Shown here piece by piece: positions 37,132 through 45,875 of a DNA stretch of 64,000 nucleotides. The stretch lies in assembly GCF_003130795.1 (NCBI RefSeq), contig NZ_CP029353.1, forward strand, positions 1,069,501 through 1,133,500, given 5' to 3'. Made by a program: the position numbers and the translations under genes. The stretch's first letter is position 1. Every line of letters starts with the position of its first letter. Source of the stretch: Azospirillum thermophilum (lineage in GTDB: Bacteria; Pseudomonadota; Alphaproteobacteria; Azospirillales; Azospirillaceae). The notes under the pieces are model-generated. The model was not told where the DNA came from. It did not search any database and saw only the letters and a list, made by a program, of their open reading frames with translations.

Positions 37132-37968
37132 TCAGGCCCCCGGCTCGTTGGCGTTGGGGAAGAACAGGGACTGCCCCTCGATGGTGTAGCCGGCGATGGC
37201 CTGCTGGCCCTCGGCGGAGACCAGCCAGTCGACGAAGGCCTGTCCGTCCCTGGCCTTGACGTGCGGGAACCTGGCCGGGTTCACCAGCATGACGCCGTAC
37301 TGGTTGAACAGCCGCTTGTCGCCCTCGACCAGCACCGTCAGGGGGCCGCGGTTCCTGAAGCTGAGCCAGGTGCCGCGGTCGGCCAGCGCATAGCCGCCCA
37401 TGGCGGCGGCGGTGTTGAGCGTCGGACCCATGCCCTGGCCGATCGAGCGGTACCAGCCGCCGTCGGCCTTGGCCGGGTCGATGCCCGCCGTCTTCCACAG
37501 GGCGAGCTCGGCCTTGTGGGTGCCGCTGTCGTCGCCGCGCGAGATGAAGGGAGCCTTCGCCCGGGCGATCTTGTCGAGGGCGGCGGTCACGTCCTTGCCG
37601 CCCTTCACGCCCGCCGGATCGGCGGCCGGGCCGACCACGACGAAGTCGTTGTACATCACCGGCTTGCGCTCGGCGGAGAAGCCTTCGGCGACGAACTTGT
37701 CCTCCGACGGCTTGTGGTGGACGAACAGCACGTCGGCGTCGCCGCGCTTGGCGAGGTCGATGGCCTGGCCGGTGCCGCGGGCGACGACGCGGACCTCGAT
37801 GCCGGTCCTGGCGGTGAACTTCGGCAGGATGGCCTTGAACAGGCCGGAATCCTCGGTGGAGGTGGTGGAGGCGACGGTGATGAACCGCTCCTCCGCCATC
37901 GCCCCGCGGGACAGTCCGACGACGGCCGCCAGGGCCATGCAGCCGAGCAGGACGGTACGGCGCAGCAT
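37132..37968 (-). CDS. tupA: Tungstate ABC transporter substrate-binding protein
   Basis: 278 residues. Signal peptide MLRRTVLLGCMALAAVVGLS with cleavage around AMA-EE, then the TupA signature TVASTTSTEDSGLF that distinguishes tungstate binders from molybdate (ModA) binders. Other blocks: RVVARGTGQAIDLAKRGDAD and SRGDDSGTHKAE. GAGG lies before ATG 37968. It follows tupB by 95 bases. Tungstate would serve the formate dehydrogenase or another W enzyme. Confidence 0.92.
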   Translation of the reverse strand: MLRRTVLLGCMALAAVVGLSRGAMAEERFITVASTTSTEDSGLFKAILPKFTARTGIEVRVVARGTGQAIDLAKRGDADVLFVHHKPSEDKFVAEGFSAERKPVMYNDFVVVGPAADPAGVKGGKDVTAALDKIARAKAPFISRGDDSGTHKAELALWKTAGIDPAKADGGWYRSIGQGMGPTLNTAAAMGGYALADRGTWLSFRNRGPLTVLVEGDKRLFNQYGVMLVNPARFPHVKARDGQAFVDWLVSAEGQQAIAGYTIEGQSLFFPNANEPGA

Positions 37969-38008
37969 CTCGGAAGCCTCCAGATCGTTGTTGCTTGCGT
38001 AGCATATC

Positions 38009-38024
38009 GCATACCGGAGTATGT
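38009..38024. promoter_or_regulatory. Inverted repeat between tupB and tupA
   Basis: GCATAC-CGGA-GTATGT is near-palindromic (5 of 6 positions) in the 95-base gap before tupA. A possible metal-responsive operator; the regulator is unknown. Confidence 0.3.
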
Positions 38025-38063
38025 GCATGCGGTCTGCCGGTTGGGAAGAGTCTTTACGGGCGG

Positions 38064-38759
38064 TCAGCGGCGCGAAATGTCGCGCAGCACCGTGGCGGCG
38101 AAGTTCACGGCGAGCGACAGGACCATCAGCACGATGCCGAGCCCCAGCGCCATCGGCAGGTCGCCCTTGCTGGTCTCCAGCGCGATGGCGGTGGTCATGA
38201 CGCGGGTGACGTTTTCGATGTTGCCGCCGACGATCATCACCGCCCCGACCTCCGCCGAGGCGCGGCCGAAGCCGGCGAGCACGGTGGTGACGAGGCTCCA
38301 GCGCCCCTCCGACAGCAGGGTGCCCAGCGTGCGCAGCGGTCCGGCGCCCATCACCCGCAGGATGTCGTCATACTCGACCAGCAGGTCCTCCACCGTCTGG
38401 CGGGCGAGCGCCGCGACGATCGGGGTGATCAGCACCGTCTGGGCCACCACCATGGCGGCCGGGGTGAAGAGCAGCCCCAGCACGCCGAGCGGGCCGGAGC
38501 GCGACAGCAGCAGATAGACCGCCAGCCCGACCACCACCGGCGGCAGACCCATCATGGTGTTGAGCAGCAGCGCCAGGGCGTTGCGGCCGGGAAAGCGGAA
38601 GGCGGCGACGGCGGCGCCCAGCGGCAGGCCGATCAACGTCGCGGCGAACACCGCGGTCAGGCTGACCTGCAGCGACAGGCCGATGATGCGCAGCAGCCCC
38701 GGGTCGAGGGTCGCGATCATGTGGCCCGCGGTGACGAAGGCTTGGGAGACGTCCTGCAT
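38064..38759 (-). CDS. tupB: Tungstate ABC transporter permease
   Basis: 231-residue inner-membrane protein with five or six hydrophobic segments and the permease EAA-type loop (EYDDILRVMGAGPLRTLGTL). GFGRASAEVGAVMIVGGNI near the C-terminal side is typical of TupB/ModB permeases. It is divergent from fdhD, 59 bases away, so both may share a control region. No ATPase gene (tupC) lies in the window next to it. Confidence 0.9.
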   Translation of the reverse strand: MQDVSQAFVTAGHMIATLDPGLLRIIGLSLQVSLTAVFAATLIGLPLGAAVAAFRFPGRNALALLLNTMMGLPPVVVGLAVYLLLSRSGPLGVLGLLFTPAAMVVAQTVLITPIVAALARQTVEDLLVEYDDILRVMGAGPLRTLGTLLSEGRWSLVTTVLAGFGRASAEVGAVMIVGGNIENVTRVMTTAIALETSKGDLPMALGLGIVLMVLSLAVNFAATVLRDISRR

Positions 38760-38818
38760 GACTTCCGACGACGAGGGAGGAGCTTGCCGTCAGGGCCCCG
38801 CTCCCCCACACTTGGCCC

Positions 38819-39700
38819 ATGGACCTGACAGAATTCACCATAGCGCCGGATCCGGCGAACCCCAAGCTGACTGAGCGCGTCCAGGGCCTGGACCAGGACG
38901 GGCGAGCGGTCGAGACCTCCGTCACCGTCGAACGGCCGCTGACGCTCTACCTCAACGGCCAGGAGATCGTCACCATGATGACGATCGGCGACTACCCGGA
39001 GTATCTGGCGGTCGGCTACCTGCTGAACCAGAACATGCTGAAGCCGGACGACCGCATCACCGGCGTCGACGTCGACGAGGAGACCGACACCGTCGTCGTC
39101 CGCACCGCGCGGAAGACCGACTACGAGGAGAAGCTGAAGAAGAAGACGCTGACCTCCGGCTGCGCCCAGGGGACGGCCTTCGGCGACGTGATGGAGACCT
39201 TCGAGTCCGTCGCGCTGAACCCGGAGGCCCGGCTGCACACCTCCTGGATCTACGCCCTGTCGAAGAAGATCAACCTGCGGCCCAGCCTGTACCTGGAGGC
39301 CGGCGCCATCCACGGCTGCGTGCTGTGCCGGGAGGACCGGCCGCTGGTCTACATGGAGGACGTCGGCCGCCACAACGCGGTGGACAAGGTCGCCGGCTAC
39401 ATGCACCTGCACGGCGTCCCGGCCGGCGACAAGATCTTCTACACCACCGGGCGGCTGACCTCGGAGATGGTCATCAAGACCGTGCAGATGGGGATCCCGA
39501 TCCTGGTCTCCCGCTCCGGCTTCACCGCCTGGGGCGTCCAGCTCGCCCGGCAGGCCAACCTGACGCTGGTCGGCCGCGCCAAGGGCAAGCGGTTCCTGGC
39601 GCTGGCCGGCACCGGCCGGCTGGTGTTCGACGCCGATCCCGCCGCCGCCGGCGACGAGGACAGCCGCCACGGCCGCAAGGGGAGCCGCGAGAATGACTGA
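38819..39700 (+). CDS. fdhD: Formate dehydrogenase accessory sulfurtransferase
   Basis: FdhD passes sulfur from IscS to the Mo/W cofactor of formate dehydrogenase, needed for its activity. 293 residues: VERPLTLYLNGQEIVTMM and GDYPEYLAVGYLLNQ, the SGCAQGT block, the loop HGCVLCREDRPL with the paired Cys, and EDVGRHNAVDKVAGY and TTGRLTSEMVIK. All fit the family. Its last 8 bases overlap the mobA start, so translation is coupled. Confidence 0.95.
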   Translation: MDLTEFTIAPDPANPKLTERVQGLDQDGRAVETSVTVERPLTLYLNGQEIVTMMTIGDYPEYLAVGYLLNQNMLKPDDRITGVDVDEETDTVVVRTARKTDYEEKLKKKTLTSGCAQGTAFGDVMETFESVALNPEARLHTSWIYALSKKINLRPSLYLEAGAIHGCVLCREDRPLVYMEDVGRHNAVDKVAGYMHLHGVPAGDKIFYTTGRLTSEMVIKTVQMGIPILVSRSGFTAWGVQLARQANLTLVGRAKGKRFLALAGTGRLVFDADPAAAGDEDSRHGRKGSREND

Positions 39701-40399
39701 GACGACCACCTCCGCAGCCGCCAGCCCGATCGCCGCCCCGGCCGCCGCCCCGGCCGCCGCCCCGACCGCCGCCCGACCGCCGGTCCGGTCGCCGGTGTCC
39801 TGCTGGCCGGCGGCCTGTCGCGCCGCATGGGCGGCGGCGACAAGACCCTGAGGACGCTCGGCGGGCGGCCCATCCTGGAGCGCATCGTCGGGACCGCCCG
39901 GGCGCAGGTCGGCCCGCTGGTGCTGAACGCCAACGGCGATCCCGCCCGCTTCGCCGCCTTCGGCCTGCCGGTGGCGCCCGACGTGGTGGAGGGCTATGCC
40001 GGCCCGCTCGCCGGGGTGCTGACCGGGCTGGAGTGGGTGCGGGCCAACGCCCCCGGCTGCGCCTGGATGGCGAGCTTCGCCACCGACGCCCCCTTCATCC
40101 CCGGCGACCTCGTCGCCCGCCTCGCCGCCGCCGTCGAGCGGGAGGGCGCCGACCTCGCCTGCGCACGGTCGGGCGGGCAGGACCACCCGGTGTTCGGCCT
40201 GTGGCCGGTCCGCCTCGCCGACGACCTCCGCCGCGCCATGGTGGAGGAGGGGGTGCGCAAGGTGGATCTGTGGACCGGCCGCCACCGGCTGGCGGTGGCG
40301 GAGTTCGCGGCCGACCCCGTCGACCCCTTCTTCAACACCAACCGCCCGGAGGATCTGGCGGAGGCCGAACGGCTTCTCGCCTCCGGCGCCGTCCGCTGA
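39693..40399 (+). CDS. mobA: Molybdenum cofactor guanylyltransferase, one-base frameshift near the start
   Basis: Attaches GMP to the pterin cofactor, as required for formate dehydrogenases. After a start ATGACT overlapping the fdhD stop, the first 30 or so codons are low-complexity Ala/Pro. The MobA signature [19 protein letters not shown] lies in the other frame. Adding one C at CCC 39772-39774 joins them; the length is then about 235 residues. Other blocks: [27 protein letters not shown] and [15 protein letters not shown] shift inside a repeat of GCCGCCCCG makes a consensus error likely. Confidence 0.88.
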
Positions 40400-40436
40400 G
40401 GGACCGCCGGCAAGCGCCGGCCTGACCGGGGCGGCG

Positions 40437-40557
40437 TTGTGCCCGTTGTGCAGGTGTTTTCCGCTGCACAACGGGCGGAACTTCGTCTTTTCCCTTGTCC
40501 GGCAACGGCTTGGGCGGAGCGGCCGCGGGCTGCCGTTGTGCGTCGGATGCACAATGG
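40437..40557. promoter_or_regulatory. Array of TTGTGC/GCACAA inverted repeats
   Basis: TTGTGC occurs at 40437, 40446 and 40536; GCACAA at 40466 and 40549. They form a perfect 13-bp inverted repeat (GCCCGTTGTGCAG, loop of 10, CTGCACAACGGGC at 40441-40476) and a second CCGTTGTGC-N7-GCACAATGG (40533-40557). The repeat lies in the 349-base gap between mobA and the DUF3305 gene. It could be paired binding sites for an unknown regulator, or the first could also act as a terminator-like hairpin of mobA. Confidence 0.6.
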
Positions 40558-40589
40558 CCGGGGGCCGGGGGCCGGGGGCCGGGGGCCGG
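40556..40589. repeat. 7-bp tandem repeat (GGCCGGG)
   Basis: Almost five copies of GGCCGGG directly after the second inverted repeat. Simple-sequence DNA in the long gap before the DUF3305 gene, with a potential for copy-number variation. Confidence 0.85.
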
Positions 40590-40748
40590 ACGCACCTCGC
40601 CCGCCGGCGCGCGAATGTTAGCCGTGCCGCCCGGCCGGAGCAACGGCGGTCTGAAACGCAGCTCCGACTCTGCCGTTCCCGCCGGGTAAAGGGTCTGTTA
40701 GGTGTCTTGCTCTATGGCCCTGAGGACCGATTACGTCGTGGTGCGCCG

Positions 40749-41246
40749 ATGACCCAGCCGCTCAACCGCTTGGAAACCCTGTCGCTCGGCATCGTGGTGG
40801 AACGCCGCAGGAGCGCCAGCCCCTGGGCCGACTGGGTGTGGCGCCCGGTCTCCGTCATCCCCGGCGCCCCGCCGGTGGACGGCGGGCCGCGCATCCTGCT
40901 GGAGGGCGACGGCTGGCTGCATCTGCATGCCGCCACCCTGCCGCTGGAACTCTACCGGACCGATACGGAGGGCTATCGCCTGAACCTGTCGCAGGAGCCG
41001 CCGCGGCTGTGGATCGTCCTGCGCCCCGACGAGTCCGGCGAGGCGATGGTGCCCTTCTTCGTCACCGCCTCCGCCCATGAGGGCGAGGCCTATCAGGTGA
41101 GCGGGGCGGAAAGCGTCGATACCGTGCCGATGCCGCCGGAGGTGATCGCGCTGGTCCGCGACTTCACCGAACAGCACCATGTCGACGTGCCCTTCGAGAA
41201 GCGCGAGCGCAAGCGCCACTTCGACAAGGACGGCGCCCGGCGATGA
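40749..41246 (+). CDS. DUF3305 domain protein
   Basis: 165 residues with the DUF3305 features: SLGIVVERRRSASPWADWVW at the start and LWIVLRPDESGEAMVPFFVT in the middle; no membrane segment. The family occurs beside formate dehydrogenase operons and its function is unknown. ATG 40749 is chosen by the position of the family start. It overlaps the DUF3306 gene by 4 bases (ATGA). Confidence 0.85.
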   Translation: MTQPLNRLETLSLGIVVERRRSASPWADWVWRPVSVIPGAPPVDGGPRILLEGDGWLHLHAATLPLELYRTDTEGYRLNLSQEPPRLWIVLRPDESGEAMVPFFVTASAHEGEAYQVSGAESVDTVPMPPEVIALVRDFTEQHHVDVPFEKRERKRHFDKDGARR

Positions 41247-41830
41247 GCGGCGAGGACTTCCTGTCGCGCTGGTCGCGCCTGAAGCGCAGCGCCGTCAAGC
41301 CGCCGGCGCCCGAGCCGCTCGCGGAGGCGGTGCCGCCGCCGGCCGCTCCCCTGCCGGATCCGTCCTTGCCGGATGCCGGCCCGCCTGTGGCTGCCGAAAC
41401 GGCTGGACGGCGTGCGGCCGGACAGCGCGCGGACGAGCCGGGGGCGGACGTCGCCGAGGAGGATCCGCTGACGGATCTGCCGCCGGTCGAGGAACTGACG
41501 GCGGACTCCGACTTCACCCCCTTCCTGCGGGCCGAGGTGCCGGAGGACCTGCACCGGCAGGCGCTGCGCAAGCTGTGGACCTCCGACCCGGTCTATGCCA
41601 ACGACGACGGATTGAAGGATTATGCCGACGACTATACCGGGATGTTCGACCTGTCGGAGCCGGTGAAGACGCTCTACCGGGTCGGGCGGGGCTTCCTCGA
41701 ATCGGTGGAGGACATCGCCGAACCGGCGGCGGTTCCGGCCCAGGCCGAAGGCTGTGACAAATTACCCCGCGACGATGTAGCGGAAACCACAGACAGCGCG
41801 GCGGACAAGGGTGAAGAGCGGACCGTTTAA
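41243..41830 (+). CDS. DUF3306 domain protein
   Basis: 195 residues. Start MSGEDFLSRWSRLKRS is the family signature, followed by a Pro/Ala/Glu-rich low-complexity part (about 20-85) and a conserved block FTPFLRAEVPEDLHRQALRK then LWTSDPVYANDDGLKDYADD. Found with DUF3305 in formate dehydrogenase clusters. Function is not known. The intergenic region before the next gene contains a candidate promoter. Confidence 0.85.
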   Translation: MSGEDFLSRWSRLKRSAVKPPAPEPLAEAVPPPAAPLPDPSLPDAGPPVAAETAGRRAAGQRADEPGADVAEEDPLTDLPPVEELTADSDFTPFLRAEVPEDLHRQALRKLWTSDPVYANDDGLKDYADDYTGMFDLSEPVKTLYRVGRGFLESVEDIAEPAAVPAQAEGCDKLPRDDVAETTDSAADKGEERTV

Positions 41831-41904
41831 CGGGCGATCTGTTTCTTGAAACATAGCGACTGCCGCACCTGTCCATAAGGTCTATTTCCCGGCCGCAACG
41901 TTGG

Positions 41905-41937
41905 TTGACAATGGCTGCGGCCGTGCTTTCTTATAGT
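41905..41937 (+). promoter_or_regulatory. Weak candidate promoter before the TorD-like gene
   Basis: TTGACA (41905-41910) is a good -35 box, but the spacing to TTCTTA is 17 and to TATAGT is 21, so neither -10 is ideal. The gap from 41831 to 42027 could be its leader. Confidence 0.35.
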
Positions 41938-42027
41938 CGGGCACTTTCGTCTAAACCCCTGGAATGGCAGGGTTTTTTCGCAAGTGCACACAAACGGGAC
42001 GGAACAAGCCGTGAGAGGAAGGACGCC

Positions 42028-42663
42028 GTGTCGCTGACCGGTGACGAGGATCCTCATGCCCTGGCGGCAGAGGACCGGATGCGGGCGCAGGTTTATGCCC
42101 TGCTGGCGCGCCTGCTGGCGGCGGCGCCGGACGGCGATTTCCTGTCCGCGCTCGGCGCCATGCGCGGCAACGACAGCCCCTTCGGCGCCGCGATCGAGCG
42201 GCTTGCCGCGGCGGCGCGCGCGGCCGACCCGGCGGCGGTGGCGGACGAGTTCGCCGTGCTGTTCGTCGGCGTCGCCGGCAGCGAGCGCACGCCCTACGCC
42301 TCCTATTATCTGACCGGATTTCTGAACGAGAAGCCGCTGGCCGAGCTTCGCGACGATATGGCGCGGTTCGGCATCGCCCGGGCCGACGGGGTGACGGAGT
42401 CCGAGGACCACATCGCCTCGCTGTTCGAGATGATGAGCGGCCTGATCACCGGCGCCTTCGCGGAGGATGACGGGGACGGCGAGGACGGCCCGCTGGACAT
42501 CGCCGGGCAGAAGGCCTTCTACGACCGCCACATCGGCAGTTGGGCCGGGCGGTTCTTCGCGGATCTGGAGACGTCGCCGTCCGCCGGTTTCTACCGGGCG
42601 GTCGCCGGCGTCGGCCAGTGTTTCCTGGCGGTCGAGGCGCAGGCCTTCGATCTGGCGGCGTGA
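42028..42663 (+). CDS. TorD/DmsD-type chaperone for formate dehydrogenase
   Basis: 211-residue all-helical protein. Such chaperones bind the Tat signal or apoenzyme of molybdoenzymes until cofactor is inserted. GTG 42028 is selected by GAGAGGAAGG six bases upstream. Blocks: LTGFLNEKPLAELRDDMARF, ESEDHIASLFEMMSGLITG and HIGSWAGRFFADLETSPSAG. It directly precedes the Tat peptide gene and the catalytic subunit, which is the expected position. Confidence 0.85.
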   Translation: MSLTGDEDPHALAAEDRMRAQVYALLARLLAAAPDGDFLSALGAMRGNDSPFGAAIERLAAAARAADPAAVADEFAVLFVGVAGSERTPYASYYLTGFLNEKPLAELRDDMARFGIARADGVTESEDHIASLFEMMSGLITGAFAEDDGDGEDGPLDIAGQKAFYDRHIGSWAGRFFADLETSPSAGFYRAVAGVGQCFLAVEAQAFDLAA

Positions 42664-42740
42664 TTTTGACGGGCCGCCGTTCCGGCGGTCCGGTGGCGGC
42701 GATGACGGATTTTGGCAGACGGCATGCGGGAGGAACGGCG

Positions 42741-42950
42741 ATGACCGAGAAGAACAAGACGACAACCGGTGCGTCGCTGGGGCGGCGCGAGCTTTTCCGT
42801 GCCGCCGGGATCGGCGTCGGCGCGCTGGGCGCCGCGGTCGCCGGCCTGCCGGCCGCCACGACCGAAGCCGCGGCCGCCGAGACCGTGACCTCCCAGGGCT
42901 ACCGCGAGACCGACCATGTCCGGAAGGTCTATGAACTGAGCCGCTTCTAA
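42741..42950 (+). CDS. Small Tat-signal protein of the formate dehydrogenase region
   Basis: 69 residues with a twin-arginine start (GRRELFRAAGIGVGALGAA) and an Ala-rich cleavage region; the mature tail ends YRETDHVRKVYELSRF. It belongs to the short Tat-target protein family seen upstream of formate dehydrogenase alpha subunits. Its job is unknown. ATG 42741 has an AGGAACGG site upstream; the alpha subunit follows after 15 bases. Confidence 0.85.
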   Translation: MTEKNKTTTGASLGRRELFRAAGIGVGALGAAVAGLPAATTEAAAAETVTSQGYRETDHVRKVYELSRF

Positions 42951-42965
42951 GAGGAGCCCCCGACG

Positions 42966-45854
42966 ATGCTCATCAAGAAGACAGCGGCCGCCGCGCGTGG
43001 CCGTCATCTCGCCAAGGCGATCTTCCCCGTGACCGCCAACACCGTGGATCGCCGGACGTTCCTGCGGGCCTCCGGAATCGCCGCGGGCGGGGCCGCCGTC
43101 GCCGCGACGGTGCCGTTCGGCATGGTGAAGAAGGCCGAGGCCGCCGCCACGCCGGCCGTCGCCGGAGCGCCGATCAAGCAGGTGAAGTCGGTCTGCACCC
43201 ACTGCTCGGTCGGCTGCACCGTGGTGGCCGAGGTGCAGAACGGCGTGTGGACCGGGCAGGAGCCCGGCTTCGACAGCCCGATCAACCTGGGCGCCCATTG
43301 CGCCAAGGGCGCCTCGGTGCGCGAGCACGCCCACGGCGAGCGCCGGCTGCGCCATCCGATGAAGATGGTCGACGGCAAGTGGACCCGCATCTCGTGGGAC
43401 CAGGCGATCGGCGAGATCGGCGACAAGCTGCTGTCGATCCGCGAGACGGCCGGTCCGGATTCCGTCTTCTGGCTGGGCTCCGCCAAGCACAGCAACGAGC
43501 AGGCCTACCTGTTCCGCAAGTTCGCCGCCTTCTGGGGCACGAACAACGTCGACCATCAGGCCCGCATCTGCCATTCGACCACGGTCGCCGGCGTCGCGAA
43601 CGTCTGGGGCTACGGCGCCATGACGAACTCGTACAACGACATCCAGCGCGCCCGGTCGATGTTCTTCATCGGCTCCAACGCGGCCGAGGCGCATCCGGTG
43701 TCGATGCTGCACATCCTGAAGGCGCGCGAGCAGAACAACGCGCCGCTGATCGTCGCCGACCCGCGCTTCACCCGTACCGCCGCCAAGGCCGACGAGTACA
43801 TCCGCTTCCGCCCCGGCACCGACGTGGCGCTGGTGTGGGGCATCCTCTGGCACGTGCTGGAGAACGGCTGGGAGGACAAGGACTACATCGCCAGGCGCGT
43901 CTACGGCTTCGACGAGATCCGCGCCGAGGTGAAGAAGTGGACGCCCGAGGAGGTGGAGCGCGTGACCGGCGTCCCCGGCTCGCAGCTCAAGCGCGTCGCG
44001 CGCACGCTGGCCTCCAACCGGCCGGGCACGCTGGTCTGGTGCATGGGCGGCACCCAGCACCACATCGGCAACAACAACACCCGCGCCTATTGCGTGCTGC
44101 AGCTCGCGCTCGGCAATGTCGGCGTGTCGGGCGGCGGCACCAACATCTTCCGCGGCCACGACAACGTGCAGGGCGCCACGGATTTCGGCGTCACCTCGGA
44201 CTCGCTGCCGGGCTACTACGGGCTGGCCGAGGGGGCGTGGCGCCACTGGGCGCGCGTCTGGGACGTGCCCTACGACTGGATCCTGTCGCGCTTCAAGTCG
44301 AAGGACCTGATGGAGAAGACCGGCATCCCGGTCTCCCGCTGGTACGACGGCGTGCTGGAAGCCAGGGAGAACATGGACCAGCCGGACACGCTGAAGGCCA
44401 TGATCTTCTGGGGCCACGCGCCGAACAGCCAGGTGCGCCTGCCCGAGATGAAGAAGGCGATGGAGAAGCTGGACCTTCTCGTCGTCGTCGACCCCTATCC
44501 GACGATGACCGCCGTCCTGTCGGACCGCAAGGACAACTTCTACCTGCTGCCGGCCGCCACCCAGTTCGAGACCTACGGGTCGCGCACCGCGTCCAACCGC
44601 TCGGTCCAGTGGGGCGAGAAGATCATGGAGCCGCTCTTCGAAGCGAAGACGGACCATGAGATCATGTACCTGTTCGCCCGCAAGTTCGGCTTCGACAAGG
44701 AGCTGTTCAAGCAGGTGAAGGTCAACGGCAGCGAACCGCTGATCGAGGACATCACGCGGGAGTGGAACCGCGGCATGTGGTCGGTCGGCTACACCGGCCA
44801 GTCGCCGGAGCGCATGAAGCTGCACATGCAGCATCAGGCGACCTTCGACAAGACGACGCTGCGCGCCAACGGCGGCCCGTGCGACGGCGATTTCTACGGC
44901 CTGCCCTGGCCCTGCTGGGGCACGCCGGAGATGAAGCATCCGGGCACGGCCAACCTGTACGACACCTCGCTGCCGGTGGCCGAGGGCGGCGGCGCCTTCC
45001 GCGCCCGCTTCGGCGTCGAGCGCAACGGCGTGACGCTGCTGGCCGAGGGGTCCTATCCCGTCGGGTCGGAGATCAAGGACGGCTATCCGGAAGTCACCTA
45101 CGCCATGCTGGAGAAGCTGGGCTGGGCCGGCGAGCTGACCGAGGAGGAGATGGCCGTCATCCGGAAGATCGGCGGCGAGAAGATCGGCGCCGTGTCCTGG
45201 ACCACCGACCTGTCCGGCGGCATCCAGCGCGTGGCGATCAGGCACGGCCTGAACCCGCCGGGCAACGCCAAGGCGCGCTGCGTCGCCTGGAACTTCCCGG
45301 ACCCGGTTCCGATCCACCGCGAGCCGCTCTACACGCCGCGCCGCGACCTCGTCGCCAGCTATCCGACCTACAAGGACACCAAGTCCTGGCGTCTGCCGAC
45401 GCTCTACAAGTCGATCCAGGACCGCGACGTGTCCAAGGAATACCCGATCATCCTCACGTCGGGCCGTCTGGTCGAGTATGAGGGCGGCGGCGACGAGACC
45501 CGGTCCAACCCCTGGCTGGCCGAGCTGCAGCAGGACATGTTCGTGGAGATCAACCCGTTCGACGCCAACAACGCGGGCATCAAGGACGGCCAGATGGTGT
45601 GGGTGGAGGGTCCCGAGAAGGGCAAGGTGAAGGTCAAGGCCATGGTGACCGAACGGGTCGGCCGCGGCGTCGCCTTCATGCCCTTCCATTTCGGCGGCTG
45701 GTACCAGGGCGAGGACCGGCGGTCCAAGTACCCGGCCGGCGCCGATCCGGTCGTGCTGGGCGAGGCGGCGAACACCGCCACGACCTACGGCTATGACTCG
45801 GTGACCCAGATGCAGGAAACCAAGACCACCCTCTGCCGCATCGCGGCGGCCTGA
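42966..45854 (+). CDS. fdhA: Formate dehydrogenase alpha (catalytic) subunit, cysteine type
   Basis: 962-residue Mo/W-bis-MGD enzyme that oxidises formate to CO2. Tat signal with DRRTFLRASGIAAGGAAVA, so the active site faces the periplasm. The [4Fe-4S] ligands are Cys77, Cys80, Cys84 (CTHCSVGC) and Cys112 (HCAKG). The metal ligand is Cys202 with His203 (RICHSTTVAG), in place of selenocysteine. Later blocks: FFIGSNAAEAHPVSMLHILK, GGTQHHIGNNNTRAYCVLQL, GHDNVQGATDFG, and TSGRLVEYEGGGDETRSNPW. The length is close to the 960-1000 of similar enzymes. Beta, lipoprotein and gamma genes follow. Confidence 0.96.
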   Translation: MLIKKTAAAARGRHLAKAIFPVTANTVDRRTFLRASGIAAGGAAVAATVPFGMVKKAEAAATPAVAGAPIKQVKSVCTHCSVGCTVVAEVQNGVWTGQEPGFDSPINLGAHCAKGASVREHAHGERRLRHPMKMVDGKWTRISWDQAIGEIGDKLLSIRETAGPDSVFWLGSAKHSNEQAYLFRKFAAFWGTNNVDHQARICHSTTVAGVANVWGYGAMTNSYNDIQRARSMFFIGSNAAEAHPVSMLHILKAREQNNAPLIVADPRFTRTAAKADEYIRFRPGTDVALVWGILWHVLENGWEDKDYIARRVYGFDEIRAEVKKWTPEEVERVTGVPGSQLKRVARTLASNRPGTLVWCMGGTQHHIGNNNTRAYCVLQLALGNVGVSGGGTNIFRGHDNVQGATDFGVTSDSLPGYYGLAEGAWRHWARVWDVPYDWILSRFKSKDLMEKTGIPVSRWYDGVLEARENMDQPDTLKAMIFWGHAPNSQVRLPEMKKAMEKLDLLVVVDPYPTMTAVLSDRKDNFYLLPAATQFETYGSRTASNRSVQWGEKIMEPLFEAKTDHEIMYLFARKFGFDKELFKQVKVNGSEPLIEDITREWNRGMWSVGYTGQSPERMKLHMQHQATFDKTTLRANGGPCDGDFYGLPWPCWGTPEMKHPGTANLYDTSLPVAEGGGAFRARFGVERNGVTLLAEGSYPVGSEIKDGYPEVTYAMLEKLGWAGELTEEEMAVIRKIGGEKIGAVSWTTDLSGGIQRVAIRHGLNPPGNAKARCVAWNFPDPVPIHREPLYTPRRDLVASYPTYKDTKSWRLPTLYKSIQDRDVSKEYPIILTSGRLVEYEGGGDETRSNPWLAELQQDMFVEINPFDANNAGIKDGQMVWVEGPEKGKVKVKAMVTERVGRGVAFMPFHFGGWYQGEDRRSKYPAGADPVVLGEAANTATTYGYDSVTQMQETKTTLCRIAAA

Positions 45855-45875
45855 TTGCGCCGGAGGTAAGACACC

